Positions 1 through 8,400 of a stretch of DNA of 9,199 bases are shown piece after piece. The stretch's first letter is position 1. Each line of letters starts with the position of its first letter. The notes below the pieces were generated by a model. That model made no database searches. It saw nothing but the letters and a program-made list of their open reading frames with translations, and was not told where the DNA came from. The position numbers and the translations under genes are program-made. The stretch covers positions 1-9,199 of the forward strand of contig DITC01000041.1 of assembly GCA_002422685.1 (NCBI GenBank), read 5' to 3'. The DNA is from Thauera sp. UBA6194 (GTDB taxonomy: Bacteria; Pseudomonadota; Gammaproteobacteria; Burkholderiales; Rhodocyclaceae).

Positions 1-272
1 GCGCGCAGGCAGTTCCACACGCTCGAGGGGTTGTCGCGGTCGAGGACGACGAATTCGATGACATCGCGCGCGGTCAGCGGCCGGCCGGTGCGGGCGAAGG
101 CCTCCGACAGCTCGCTGATGTCGAGGATGGCGGACCAGCCCTCGGTGTCGCCGCCGTTGGTGCCGGGCAGCAGCGACATGCGATAGGACACGTCGAGCAT
201 GCGCACGGTGTTCTCGGCGCGCTCGGTGTAGCGGGCCATCCAGTAGAGGTGATCGGCAGTTCGGCTCAGCAT
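1..272 (-). CDS. Alpha-E domain protein, stand-alone, N-terminal 90 codons only (runs off the left edge)
   Basis: The gene starts at ATG 272 and stays open to the window edge, so only about 90 residues are visible. The protein begins MLSRTADHLYWMARYTERAEN, the conserved first helix of the alpha-E family (DUF403). The same segment is recognisable around residues 537-556 of the fused protein encoded at 5490-2842 (LSSRVAENFFWLGRYSERAD). A second match, LDRDNPSSVW near residue 77, aligns with FDPEQPGSVV near residue 633 of the fusion. Alpha-E proteins are all-helical, of unknown biochemical activity, and nearly always encoded beside circularly permuted ATP-grasp ligases, as here: the gene lies 39 bp after the ATP-grasp stop codon and is probably co-transcribed from the sigma-54 promoter at 1802-1787. 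A full-length member is usually a little over 300 residues. The start is supported by a strong AAGGAG ribosome binding site seven bases upstream. The family call is confident; the function is unknown. Confidence 0.9.
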   Translation of the reverse strand, partial: MLSRTADHLYWMARYTERAENTVRMLDVSYRMSLLPGTNGGDTEGWSAILDISELSEAFARTGRPLTARDVIEFVVLDRDNPSSVWNCLR

Positions 273-279
273 GTGATTT

Positions 280-285
280 CTCCTT
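280..285 (-). promoter_or_regulatory. Ribosome binding site of the alpha-E gene
   Basis: AAGGAG on the minus strand, seven bases before ATG 272. It is the strongest Shine-Dalgarno sequence in the window and fixes the start of the left-edge gene. It suggests that the alpha-E protein is translated independently of the upstream ATP-grasp gene. Confidence 0.75.
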
Positions 286-311
286 ACGGAAGGTGTCGGG
301 GCGCAGGTACG

Positions 312-1760
312 TCAGCCGACAACCCAGGTGTCCTTGGTGCCCCCGCCCTGCGAGGAATTGACCACCAGCGAGCCCGCCTTCATGGCAACGCGGGTGAGGC
401 CGCCCGGCACCATGCGGATCTCCTTGCCGCCCGACAGCACGAAAGGGCGCAGGTCGATATGGCGCGGCGCGATGCCGGCATCGACGAAGGTCGGGCAGGT
501 CGACAGCGCCAGCGTAGGCTGCGCGATGTACTTCTCCGGTGCGGCGAGGATGCGCAAGCGGAATTCCTCGATCTCGGCCTTGGTCGCTGCAGGCCCCACC
601 AGCATGCCGTAGCCGCCCGCGCCATGAACCTCCTTGACCACCAGCTCGGGCAGATGGGCGAGCGTGTACGCCAGGTCGTCCGGCTCACGCAGCATGTAGG
701 TCGGCACGTTGTTGAGGATCGGCTCCTCGCCGAGGTAGAAGCGCACCATCTCGGGCACATAGGGATAGATCGACTTGTCGTCGGCCACGCCCGTACCCAC
801 TGCATTGGCGAGCGTCACGCGGCCGGCGCGGTAGGCCGACATCAGCCCGGGCACACCGAGCATCGAATCGCGACGGAACACCTCGGGATCGAGGAAGTCG
901 TCGTCCAGGCGCCGGTAGATCACGTCCACCCGCTTCGGCCCCTGGGTGGTGCGCATGTAGAGCGTGTCGTCCTTGACGAAGAGGTCCTGGCCTTCGACCA
1001 GCTCGACCCCCATCTGCTGGGCGAGGAAGCTATGCTCGAAATAGGCGCTATTGAAGGCGCCCGGGGTCAGCAGCACCGCGGTGGGGTCGAGCACGCCGGC
1101 CGGCGCCACCGCGCGCAGGGTCTCGAGCAGCAGGTCGGGATAGTGCTCGACCGGCTGCACGTTGTAGCGCGAGAACAGGTCGGGGAAGAGCCGCATCATC
1201 ATCTTGCGGTTCTCGAGCAGGTAGCTCACCCCCGAGGGCACGCGCAGGTTGTCTTCCAGCACGTAGTACTCGCCCTTGCCGTCGGCGCCTGCGGCGCGCA
1301 CCAGGTCGATGCCGGCGATCATCGCGTACAACCCGCCGGGCACATCCACGCCCTGCATCTCGGCGCGGAACTGGGCGTTGTTCAGCACCTGTTCGGCGGG
1401 GATGCGCCCGGCACGCAGGATCTCCTGGCCGTGGTAAATGTCTGCGAGGAAGGCGTTGAGCGCCCGCACCCGCTGGCGCAGGCCGGCCTCGAGCGCGCGC
1501 CATTCATCGCCGGGGATGATGCGCGGCAGCAGGTCGAAGGGGATCAGGCGCTCCTTGCCGCCTTCGGCGCCATAGACGTTGAAGGTGATGCCGACACGGT
1601 GAAAGGCGAGGTCGGCCTCCTTGCGCTTGCGCGCGATGCGATCGCGCGGGGTTTCGGCGAGCCAGTCGGCATAAGGCTGGTAGTGCGCGCGCACCGCACC
1701 GTCGGCGGCATGCATCTCATCGTAGGGCTTTGCAGCGGTCATGTTGTGGTCTGCGCTCAT
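312..1760 (-). CDS. Circularly permuted type 2 ATP-grasp protein (stand-alone), predicted amide/peptide ligase
   Basis: A 482-residue protein of the circularly permuted ATP-grasp family (formerly DUF404/DUF407, related to the glutathionylspermidine-synthetase-type fold). Known ATP-grasp enzymes activate a carboxylate with ATP and join it to an amine; the substrate of this family is not established. Visible family motifs in order: GITFNVYG (58-65), FDLLPRIIP (75-83), DNLRVPSGVSYLLENR (170-185), LTPGAFNSAYFEHSFLA (231-247), LVEGQDL (254-260), RRLDDDFLDP (283-292), VTLANAVGTGV (315-325), the ATP-binding lysine and glycine-rich loop KEVHGAGGYGM (376-386), VPGGLTRVA (451-459) and QGGGTKDTWVV (471-481) at the very end. 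All key motifs are intact, so it is probably active. The start ATG 1760 has AAGGGAG seven bases upstream; an in-frame ATG at 1742 lacks a binding site. It is the first gene after the 130-bp regulatory gap and is followed by alpha-E. No signal peptide is visible, so a cytoplasmic location is likely. Confidence 0.93.
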   Translation of the reverse strand: MSADHNMTAAKPYDEMHAADGAVRAHYQPYADWLAETPRDRIARKRKEADLAFHRVGITFNVYGAEGGKERLIPFDLLPRIIPGDEWRALEAGLRQRVRALNAFLADIYHGQEILRAGRIPAEQVLNNAQFRAEMQGVDVPGGLYAMIAGIDLVRAAGADGKGEYYVLEDNLRVPSGVSYLLENRKMMMRLFPDLFSRYNVQPVEHYPDLLLETLRAVAPAGVLDPTAVLLTPGAFNSAYFEHSFLAQQMGVELVEGQDLFVKDDTLYMRTTQGPKRVDVIYRRLDDDFLDPEVFRRDSMLGVPGLMSAYRAGRVTLANAVGTGVADDKSIYPYVPEMVRFYLGEEPILNNVPTYMLREPDDLAYTLAHLPELVVKEVHGAGGYGMLVGPAATKAEIEEFRLRILAAPEKYIAQPTLALSTCPTFVDAGIAPRHIDLRPFVLSGGKEIRMVPGGLTRVAMKAGSLVVNSSQGGGTKDTWVVG

Positions 1761-1767
1761 GGTTTAA

Positions 1768-1774
1768 CTCCCTT
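1768..1774 (-). promoter_or_regulatory. Ribosome binding site of the stand-alone ATP-grasp gene
   Basis: AAGGGAG on the minus strand, seven bases before ATG 1760. If the sigma-54 promoter at 1802-1787 is used, transcription would begin near 1776, giving a leader of only about 16 bases with this site at its extreme 5' end. That is short but workable, and it supports ATG 1760 over the internal ATG at 1742. Confidence 0.7.
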
Positions 1775-1786
1775 CAAGCACTCCAC

Positions 1787-1802
1787 AGCAGAAAACGTGC
1801 CA
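1787..1802 (-). promoter_or_regulatory. Sigma-54 promoter for the ATP-grasp/alpha-E unit
   Basis: On the minus strand, 1802 to 1787 reads TGGCACG, then TTTT, then CTGCT. The sigma-54 consensus is TGGCACG-N4-TTGCW. The -24 element matches at all seven positions, the invariant GG (1801-1800) and GC (1789-1788) are exactly ten bases apart, and only the first base of the -12 element differs. Predicted transcription start is about 1776. It lies in a non-coding gap just ahead of the ATP-grasp gene, in the correct orientation, with NtrC-type repeats about 84 and 119 bp upstream of the start. This is a sequence match; activity is inferred. Confidence 0.8.
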
Positions 1803-1818
1803 TGCAGACAAGGCCCGC

Positions 1819-1838
1819 AAAATCCGCGTCGCGCGCGG
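1819..1838 (-). terminator. Weak rho-independent terminator candidate after the first transcription unit
   Basis: On the minus strand a CCGCG/CGCGG stem (1838-1834 with 1828-1824) closes a five-base loop and is followed by ATTTT. It lies 53 bp beyond the stop codon of the transglutaminase-like gene and upstream of the sigma-54 promoter, where a terminator separating the two units would be expected. The stem is only five base pairs and the T run only four, in a very GC-rich stretch, so it may be chance. Confidence 0.3.
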
Positions 1839-1851
1839 GGTTGAGCGGGCG

Positions 1852-1868
1852 TGCACCGCCTTGGTGCG
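1852..1868. promoter_or_regulatory. NtrC-type enhancer site, strong
   Basis: TGCACCGCCTTGGTGCG matches the NtrC inverted repeat TGCACC-N5-GGTGCA at 11 of 12 defined positions. The 15-bp core has the same GCACC-N5-GGTGC geometry that I recall for enteric glnA enhancer sites. Its centre (1860) is about 84 bp upstream of the predicted start of the sigma-54 promoter. It partly overlaps a perfect 12-bp palindrome, TGGTGCGCACCA, at 1862-1873, which could extend or shift the operator. Confidence 0.65.
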
Positions 1869-1886
1869 CACCAGGATGGATTGCGA

Positions 1887-1903
1887 TGCCTCAATCTGGT
1901 GCA
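1887..1903. promoter_or_regulatory. NtrC-type enhancer site, weaker second copy
   Basis: TGCCTCAATCTGGTGCA matches TGCACC-N5-GGTGCA at 10 of 12 positions: the right half is perfect and the left half has two changes. Its centre (1895) is 35 bp from the strong site, a little over three helical turns and close to the spacing of paired NtrC sites in enteric glnA. It overlaps the stop codon of the transglutaminase-like gene, so coding constraint may explain the degenerate half. Confidence 0.45.
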
Positions 1904-2829
1904 TCGGCGCCACCAGGCGCCTCGTCCTCCACCGGCATCACCGTCACCGCGACATCGACGGCGTGGCCCCCTCCGCCAAGAATCACGCCGCGCAGCGGGC
2001 ACACGTCACCGTAGTCCCGACCCCAGGCAAGGGTGATGTGCCCGACACCGGGCTGCATCGCATTGGTCGGGTCGATGTCGATCCAGCCCAGCCCCGGAGA
2101 CCACAACGCCACCCAGGCGTGCGAGGCGTCTGCACCGATCAAGCGCGGCTGACCGGGTGGCGGCTCGGTGAGCAGATAGCCCGAGACGTAGCGCGCGGCC
2201 AGCCCGAGCGCGCGCAAGCACGCGATCGTCAGGTGCGAGAAGTCCTGACATACACCGCGGCGGGCAGCGAAGACCTCGGCTACCGGGGTGGCGACACTGG
2301 TGGCGGCGGGATCAAAGCGGAAATCGGCATGAATCTGCGCCGATAGCGCCAGCAAGGCCTCGAGCAATGGCCGTCCCGGGGTGAAGCACTGCAAGGCATA
2401 GTCGGCGTAGGTCACCGCCTCGTCACCCAGCGGCACGAAGGGGGACGCGAATCGGTACTGACCGGCGTCGCGCGCGTCGGCCTGCAAGGGGGCGTGGCCC
2501 GAGAGGCCGTCACGCAGATGGTCGCGCGCCGCCTCCCACGCCGGGCTCAGCGCCGGGTCGGGCCAGGCCGGGGCGTTGACGCGGATACGGCTGCGCGCGC
2601 GCACCACAAGCTGTGAATGTGGCGCATGGAGGGCGAAAGCGGTCACCGGATTGCCGAAGAAATCACTGCGCTCGCTGCACTGCGCCGGCGTGGGCACGAT
2701 CTCGAGCCGGTGCGCCAGCGTATGCTGGCCGACGCATTCGCGCGGACGCAGATGGGCAATCTGCTGCGACAGCGACACCGCGCTTTCATAGCGGTACGTG
2801 GTGTCGTGCAGGATGTCGTAGAGCGCCAT
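1891..2829 (-). CDS. Transglutaminase-like superfamily protein with bacterial transglutaminase N-terminal region
   Basis: A 312-residue protein in two parts. Residues 1-85 form the beta-rich bacterial transglutaminase N-terminal region (YDILHDTTYRYE... QQIAHLRPRE). The papain-like transglutaminase core follows, with catalytic Cys194 in RRGVCQDFSHL, His237 in DASHAWVAL and Asp253 in GWIDIDPTN. The triad is complete, so a thiol peptidase, amidase or acyl-transfer activity is likely; the substrate is unknown. The C-terminus ends in an acidic tail (VEDEAPGGADAPD). I chose ATG 2829 because family members start close to this point and AGGTG lies nine bases upstream, overlapping the stop of the preceding gene. 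A GTG at 2841, immediately after that stop, would add four residues (MRAA) and is the alternative. The tight junction with the upstream ATP-grasp/alpha-E gene implies co-translation. No signal peptide was seen. Confidence 0.92.
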   Translation of the reverse strand: MALYDILHDTTYRYESAVSLSQQIAHLRPRECVGQHTLAHRLEIVPTPAQCSERSDFFGNPVTAFALHAPHSQLVVRARSRIRVNAPAWPDPALSPAWEAARDHLRDGLSGHAPLQADARDAGQYRFASPFVPLGDEAVTYADYALQCFTPGRPLLEALLALSAQIHADFRFDPAATSVATPVAEVFAARRGVCQDFSHLTIACLRALGLAARYVSGYLLTEPPPGQPRLIGADASHAWVALWSPGLGWIDIDPTNAMQPGVGHITLAWGRDYGDVCPLRGVILGGGGHAVDVAVTVMPVEDEAPGGADAPD

Positions 2830-2841
2830 GGCAGCACGCAC

Positions 2842-5490
2842 CTAGCGCGACACGGTCGCCCGGCTGCGGGCGTCGAGGTGGGTGAAGTAGCGTTCGCCAA
2901 GCGCGTCGGTGAGCTGATTGCCACACTGCCAGATGTCGGCCAGCACCTCGCGCAGCGGCTCGCAGTGACGCGGACGTTGCCCGGCACGCGCGCCATGCTC
3001 CGACAGCTCATGCACGAAGCAGTCGCACAAGGCCAGCGCATCGAGCGCCTCGAGCTGACGCCGCAGCGGCGCCGCCAGCGCACGGCCGTCGGGCAGCAGC
3101 GCCACATGCTCGGCGAGTGAATCGAGCTGATAACGCAGCGCCCGGGGGTTATCGGCATCGAGCATCACCAGCTCGGCCACGGGCTGCGGGGCCAGGCCGC
3201 GGGCGTGCCGGCTGCGATAGCGCAGTTCGGCGTCGGTGACGGCGAGCAAGGCCTTCAGCCCGCCCGCGCACGGCGTCAGCAGCAGCGCCGAGAGCGCGGC
3301 GGCGAGGAACTGCAGGCGCTCGATACGCCGCCCGATCGACAGGAAGCGCCAGCCGGCGTCGCGCGGCATGCTCTCGATCACGAAGCCCGACAGCGTGACC
3401 AGCGACAGCAGCGACTCATCCAGGCGCTGCAGCGCATCGCCCAGGCGGGGCGCGTGCTCCGGAGGCGTCGCAAACTCCGACAGCCGGTTGTAGATGCGCC
3501 AGCTGTCCGGCGACAGGCGGTCGCGCACCAGCGCCGCCAGGCGCAGCACCTGCCGCAGGCTCGCCACCACGCTGCCGGGCTGCTCAGGGTCGAACAGCGC
3601 TTGCACCAGCGGCGCCGGCGGTGTGTCGGCCTGCTGCGCCACCTTGGGCGCCCCAGGCGCTTCGGATGCCTCGGCGGGTTCGGGCGCGAGCATGTTGCGC
3701 TGCCGGCACAGGGCGAGCAGCACGGCGGCAACGTTACCGTCCTCCGCCGGGCTGCCTGCACCTGTGGCACTGCCCGCCTCACCCAGCCGCGCCAGGGTTT
3801 CACGGCCCAGCCGCGCGGCCGCGTCGGCGCGCTCGCTGTAGCGCCCGAGCCAGAAGAAGTTCTCGGCCACCCTGCTCGACAGGCTGAGATTGCGCAAGCC
3901 GCGCGCGGGCGGGGTGATCTGCCCGGGCACGATCCGTGGCAGGGGCGGCGTCCGTGCCGGGGTGCTCAACACCCACGCGTCCTTGCTGCCGCCCCCGTGC
4001 TGCATCGACACGATGCGCATGTCGGCTTCCGAGGCCACCCGGGTGAGGCCGCCCGGCAGCACCCGAAAACCGTCCGGCCCCGCGGCGGCAAAGACGCGCA
4101 GGCCGATGTTGCGTGCGACCAGCCCATGTGAGCAGGCGTCGTCGCGCCTGCGTTCGCCAGGCGCCTCGCCATCCACCGCCAGTACCGGCGCCTGTGAAAT
4201 GTTCACCATCTCCTGCGCGACGAAATCGAAAGGACGCGCCGCAATCCGCGCCGCCAGCGCGTCCAGCTCGGCCGTCGGGAGGTCGCGGCAGAACACCGGC
4301 CGCTCACCCAACGTCGGGTAGGCGGGTTTCACCACCAGCTCGCGCAGGTGCTTGAGCGCGTATGCGCAGGCGGCCGGCTCGCCGCACCACCAGGTCGCCA
4401 CCGAGGGCATCTTCAGCTTCTGGCCGAGCAGGTGCTGGCACAGCCGTGGCAGGTAACCAAGCAACGCACCGGTCTCGAGGATGCCGCTGCCGAGCGCGTT
4501 GGCGACCGTCACTGTGCCCGCACGCACCGCCGCCACCAGGCCGGCGACCCCGAGCGCGGAGTCGTCGCGCAGCTCGAGCGGGTCGCACCAGATGTCGTCC
4601 ACCCGGCGCAGGATCACGTGCACGCGCCGCAGGCCTTCGAGGGTACGGAGATAGACTTTCTCCTCGCGCACGGTCAGGTCCTGGCCCTCGACCAGCGGAA
4701 AACCCATCTCGCGGGCGAGGAAGGCGTGCTCGAAGTAGGTCTCGTTGTACGGCCCTGGCGTCATCACCACGATCAGCGGGTCCTCGCCCGCCGCCTCGGC
4801 GTCGGGCGGCGCCAAGCCGGCCAGACTGTCGCGAAAGCCCTCGAAGAACGGCACCAGCGGCTGCACCCCGGCCGCACGGTAAAGCTCGGGGAGCGCGCGC
4901 GCCACCAGGCTGCGGTTCTCCAGCGCATAGCCCGCACCCGAAGGCGCCTGGGTACGGTCGGCCACCACCCACCAGCGTCCGTCGGGCGAGCGCGCCAGGT
5001 CCACGGCATACAGATGCAGGAACAGGTTGCCCGGCTGCCGTGTCCCCACCAGCGGACGCAGAAAGCCACTGTGGCCGTAGATCAGTGCAGGCGGGATCAG
5101 GCCTTGCTGGAGCAGGGTCTGCTCGCCGTACAGGTCGGCCAGGATGCGGTTGAACAGCGTAGCGCGCTGCACGACCGCCGCCTCGATCTGCGCCCATTCC
5201 GCCGCCGGCAGGATGTAGGGCAGCAGGTCGAGTTCCCACGGCCGCTCGAAGCCGCGCGGGTCGGCATAGACGTTGTAGGTGATGCCGTTCTCGTGGACCT
5301 GCCGGCGCAGCGCACCGCGCCGAGCGCCCAGCTCGTCGGGCGGCATCGCCTCGAGCGCACGGTGGAACTCGCGCCAGTGCGGCCGCACCACCACCACGCT
5401 ACCGATGCGCTGGCACAGCTCGTCGTAGCGGTCGGGCCGGGCAGCGTACCCGGCGAGCAGTTCGGGCGGGCTATGGGGTTGGACCTGCAT
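2842..5490 (-). CDS. Circularly permuted ATP-grasp / alpha-E fusion protein
   Basis: An 882-residue fusion. Residues 1-505 are a circularly permuted ATP-grasp ligase: NGITYNVYADP (68-78), LDLLPYILP (87-95), DRTQAPSGAGYALENR (178-193), MTPGPYNETYFEHAFLAR (243-260), LVEGQDL (266-272), RRVDDIWCDP (295-304), VTVANALGSGILE (327-339), VLPGGLTRVAS (477-487) and MQHGGGSKDAWVL (496-508). A proline-rich linker (510-530) leads to an alpha-E domain (about 536-875) with the hallmark LSSRVAENFFWLGRYSERAD, then RIYNRLSEF, GWRFLSIGRRIERL and DADNPRALRYQL. The segment matching the glycine-rich loop of the stand-alone protein (KEVHGAGGYGM) reads KPAYPTLGERPVF (388-400), keeping the lysine but losing most glycines. 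This may be a subfamily trait or altered nucleotide binding. It starts at ATG 5490, six bases after the previous stop, with no good ribosome binding site, so translational coupling is likely. An Ala/Pro/Glu-rich low-complexity stretch (about 570-628) interrupts the alpha-E part. Confidence 0.93.
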   Translation of the reverse strand: MQVQPHSPPELLAGYAARPDRYDELCQRIGSVVVVRPHWREFHRALEAMPPDELGARRGALRRQVHENGITYNVYADPRGFERPWELDLLPYILPAAEWAQIEAAVVQRATLFNRILADLYGEQTLLQQGLIPPALIYGHSGFLRPLVGTRQPGNLFLHLYAVDLARSPDGRWWVVADRTQAPSGAGYALENRSLVARALPELYRAAGVQPLVPFFEGFRDSLAGLAPPDAEAAGEDPLIVVMTPGPYNETYFEHAFLAREMGFPLVEGQDLTVREEKVYLRTLEGLRRVHVILRRVDDIWCDPLELRDDSALGVAGLVAAVRAGTVTVANALGSGILETGALLGYLPRLCQHLLGQKLKMPSVATWWCGEPAACAYALKHLRELVVKPAYPTLGERPVFCRDLPTAELDALAARIAARPFDFVAQEMVNISQAPVLAVDGEAPGERRRDDACSHGLVARNIGLRVFAAAGPDGFRVLPGGLTRVASEADMRIVSMQHGGGSKDAWVLSTPARTPPLPRIVPGQITPPARGLRNLSLSSRVAENFFWLGRYSERADAAARLGRETLARLGEAGSATGAGSPAEDGNVAAVLLALCRQRNMLAPEPAEASEAPGAPKVAQQADTPPAPLVQALFDPEQPGSVVASLRQVLRLAALVRDRLSPDSWRIYNRLSEFATPPEHAPRLGDALQRLDESLLSLVTLSGFVIESMPRDAGWRFLSIGRRIERLQFLAAALSALLLTPCAGGLKALLAVTDAELRYRSRHARGLAPQPVAELVMLDADNPRALRYQLDSLAEHVALLPDGRALAAPLRRQLEALDALALCDCFVHELSEHGARAGQRPRHCEPLREVLADIWQCGNQLTDALGERYFTHLDARSRATVSR

Positions 5491-5496
5491 CGCGCA

Positions 5497-8400
5497 TCAG
5501 CCCTGACGGCGCAGGTCGAGTGTGAAGGGAAAATCGGCGTTGCGGACGCTCTCGGGCACGGCAACGCGGCCGGGCGTGTGGCCCGTCGTGGTGAAGCGCG
5601 CCAGGCGGCGGCCTTCGGCCTCGTAAGGGTTCACCGGATAGGTCTCGTAATTGCGCCCACCGGGGTGCGCTACGTGATACACGCAGCCGCCCATCGAGCG
5701 CTGCATCCAGCCGTCGACGAGGTCGAACACCAGTGGCGCATGCACGCCGATGGTGGGATGCAGGCAGGACGGCGGCTGCCACGCGCGGTAGCGTACGCCG
5801 GCGACGAATTCGCCCACCCTTCCGGTCGGCTGAAGCGGGACGGTACGGCCATTGCAGGCAAGTACATGGCGGTCGTCATTGAGTCCGGAAACCTTCACCT
5901 GCAGCCGCTCCACCGAAGAATCGACGTAGCGTACGGTACCACCGGGCGCACCCTCCTCGCCCATCACATGCCAGGGCTCGAGCGCCATGCGCAGCTCGAC
6001 CTCGACCCCGCGCGCGGCAAATTCGCCGTATTTAGGGAAACGGAACTCGAAGTGCGGCGCGAACCAGTCGAACACCACCGGATAGCCGAAATCGCGCAGC
6101 TCGTCGATGACGTCGCGGAAGTCCTCTGCGACCCAATGTGGCAGCAGGAAGCGGTCGTGCAGCTCGGTACCCCAGCGCCGCAGCCGGTCCGGCGCATAGG
6201 GGTGCTGCCAGAAGCGCGCCACCAGCGCGCGCAACAGCAGCTGCTGGGCGAGGCTCATGCGCGCATGCGGGGGCATCTCGAAGGCCCGCAGTTCCAGCAG
6301 GCCATGACGACCCACGGGGCCGTCCGGGCTGTAAAGCTTGTCGATGCAGAATTCGGCGCGGTGGGTGTTGCCGGTGGCGTCGATCAGCAGGTTGCGCAGC
6401 AGGCGGTCGATCAGCCAGGGCGGCACAGCCTTGCCCACCTCGGGGAATTGCTGGAAGGCGACCTCCAGCTCATGCACCGAATCGTGACGCGCCTCGTCCA
6501 CCCGCGGCGCCTGCGAGGTCGGGCCGATGAACATGCCCGAGAACAGGTAGGACAGGCTGGGATGGTTGTGCCAGTAGCTCACCAGACTGCGCAGCAGGTC
6601 GGGCCGGCGCAGGAAGGGCGAATCGGCGGGCGTGGCGCCACCGAGCACGAAGTGGTTGCCGCCGCCGGTACCGGTGTGGCGTCCGTCAAGCATGAACTTT
6701 TCGGTCGACAGGCGCGACTGGTGGGCCTGCTCGTACAGGAAGCTGGTGCGTTCGACGAGTTCGTCCCAATCGGCCGAGGGCTGGACGATGACCTCGATCA
6801 CGCCGGGGGCGGGGGTGACGCTGAAGTGCGCAAGGCGCGGGTCGGACGGCGGCGTGTAGCCCTCGAGGATCACCGGCAAGGTAAACGCCTCGGCAGTCGC
6901 CTCGACGGCAGCGACGATCTCCAGGTAGTCCTCGAGCGCCGTGATCGGCGGCATGAACAGATGCAGCAGGCCGCCGCGCGGCTCCGCGCACATCGCACTG
7001 CGCGTGATCCAGCCTGCGGACTCGAACGCATCGGGGCTGCGCTCGTCGTCTCCCCTCGCTGACGGCGCCGCCGGCGCTGCCGTGGCACCCGACGGCCATT
7101 GCGCACGCAGGGCAACGTAGCTCGGCAGGGCCGCAAAGCCCTGGTTCGGATCGGGCTGGTAGATCCACGGATACTCTGCCTTGTCCGCCCAGGGCTGTGA
7201 ATCGAGCGGCAGACGGTAACCGATCGACGAATCGCCCGGGATCAGGTACAGGCGCTCGGGGCGCAGGAACCACGATCCGCTTTGCCAGCGCGGCCCGTCG
7301 CGCCGGGTGGCGCGGGCAATCGGCAGCACATGACCGACCACTTCGGTCAGACCCTGCTCGAAGATCCTGGTCAGACGGGCGCGCTCGAGCGCGTCATCGA
7401 CGCGTGAGTCGAAGGGATCGACGTTGGCCGGCAGCCTGCGCTCGCGCCACAGGTAGTAAAAGATGTCCTCATACGCCGGCATCATCCACTTTGCATCCAG
7501 CCCCAGCCGCTCGGCCACGCTGGCGAGGAAACGCCCAGCCGTCTCGGCGTCGACCTGCGTGCCCGACGTCTCGCGCGCCAGCAGGTCGGGGTTGCGCCAC
7601 AGGGCTTCGCCGTCGCGACGCCAGTAGCAGTTCAGCGACCAGCGCGGCAGTTGCTCGCCGGGGTACCACTTGCCCTGGCCGAAGTGCAGCAGGCCAAGCG
7701 GCGCGTAGTGGTCCTTCAGCCGGAACATCAGGTTCTCGGCCAGCGTGCGCTTGCTCGGCTTGCTGGCGTCCCGGTCCTGCGGGTCGAGCGCGTCGCTGTT
7801 CCAGGCCGCGCCATCACGGTCGTCGAGCGACACGAAGGTGGGCTCGCCACCCTGGGTCAGGCGCACATCGTGCGCGGCGAGGTCGCCGTCGATGAGGTGT
7901 CCGAGCGCCTCGATCGCCGCCCACTGTTCGTCGGTATAGGGCTTGGTGACGCGCGGCGCCTCCCATACGCGCTCGACCTTCATGTGGTGCTCGAATTCGC
8001 ATTCGCACTCGTCGGAAAAGCCGGTGATCGGCGCTGCCGACGACGGCTCGGGGGTGCACGCAACCGGGATATGGCCCTCGCCGGCAAACAGGCCGGAGGT
8101 CGGGTCGAGCCCAACCCAGCCTGCGCCGGGCAGATACAACTCGCACCAGGCATGCAGGTCGGTGAAGTCGACCTCGGTACCCGAGGGGCCATCGAGCGAT
8201 TTCACGTCGGGCGTGAGCTGGATCAGATAGCCCGACACGAAACGCGCAGCGAGCCCCAGGTGGCGCAGCAGCTGCACCAGCAGCCAGGCCGAGTCGCGGC
8301 AGGAGCCGCTCGCCAGCGTCAGGGTCTCCTCGGGTGTCTGCACACCCGGTTTCAGGCGCACCAGGTAGGCGATGTCTTCCTGCAGACGCTGGTTGAGCGC

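Noticed and set aside
249..1844. Plus-strand open frame of 531 codons antisense to the ATP-grasp gene
   Set aside because: It is a mirror of a gene with complete family motifs on the minus strand, covers the sigma-54 promoter and ribosome binding sites, and has no recognisable protein motif.
2830..2841. GTG at 2841 as the start of the third gene
   Set aside because: It lies directly after the preceding stop and has no ribosome binding site at good spacing, whereas ATG 2829 has AGGTG nine bases upstream and gives the expected N-terminus. It is kept only as an alternative.
3205..4131. Plus-strand open frame of 308 codons opposite the fusion gene
   Set aside because: The Arg/Gln/Ala-rich composition and lack of motifs mark it as a shadow frame of the alpha-E coding region.
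4348..7062. Plus-strand open frame of 904 codons antisense to the first two genes
   Set aside because: It crosses the junction of two clearly recognised minus-strand genes. Its translation is rich in Arg, His, Gln and Ala, as expected for the mirror frame of GC-rich coding DNA, and has no recognisable domain.
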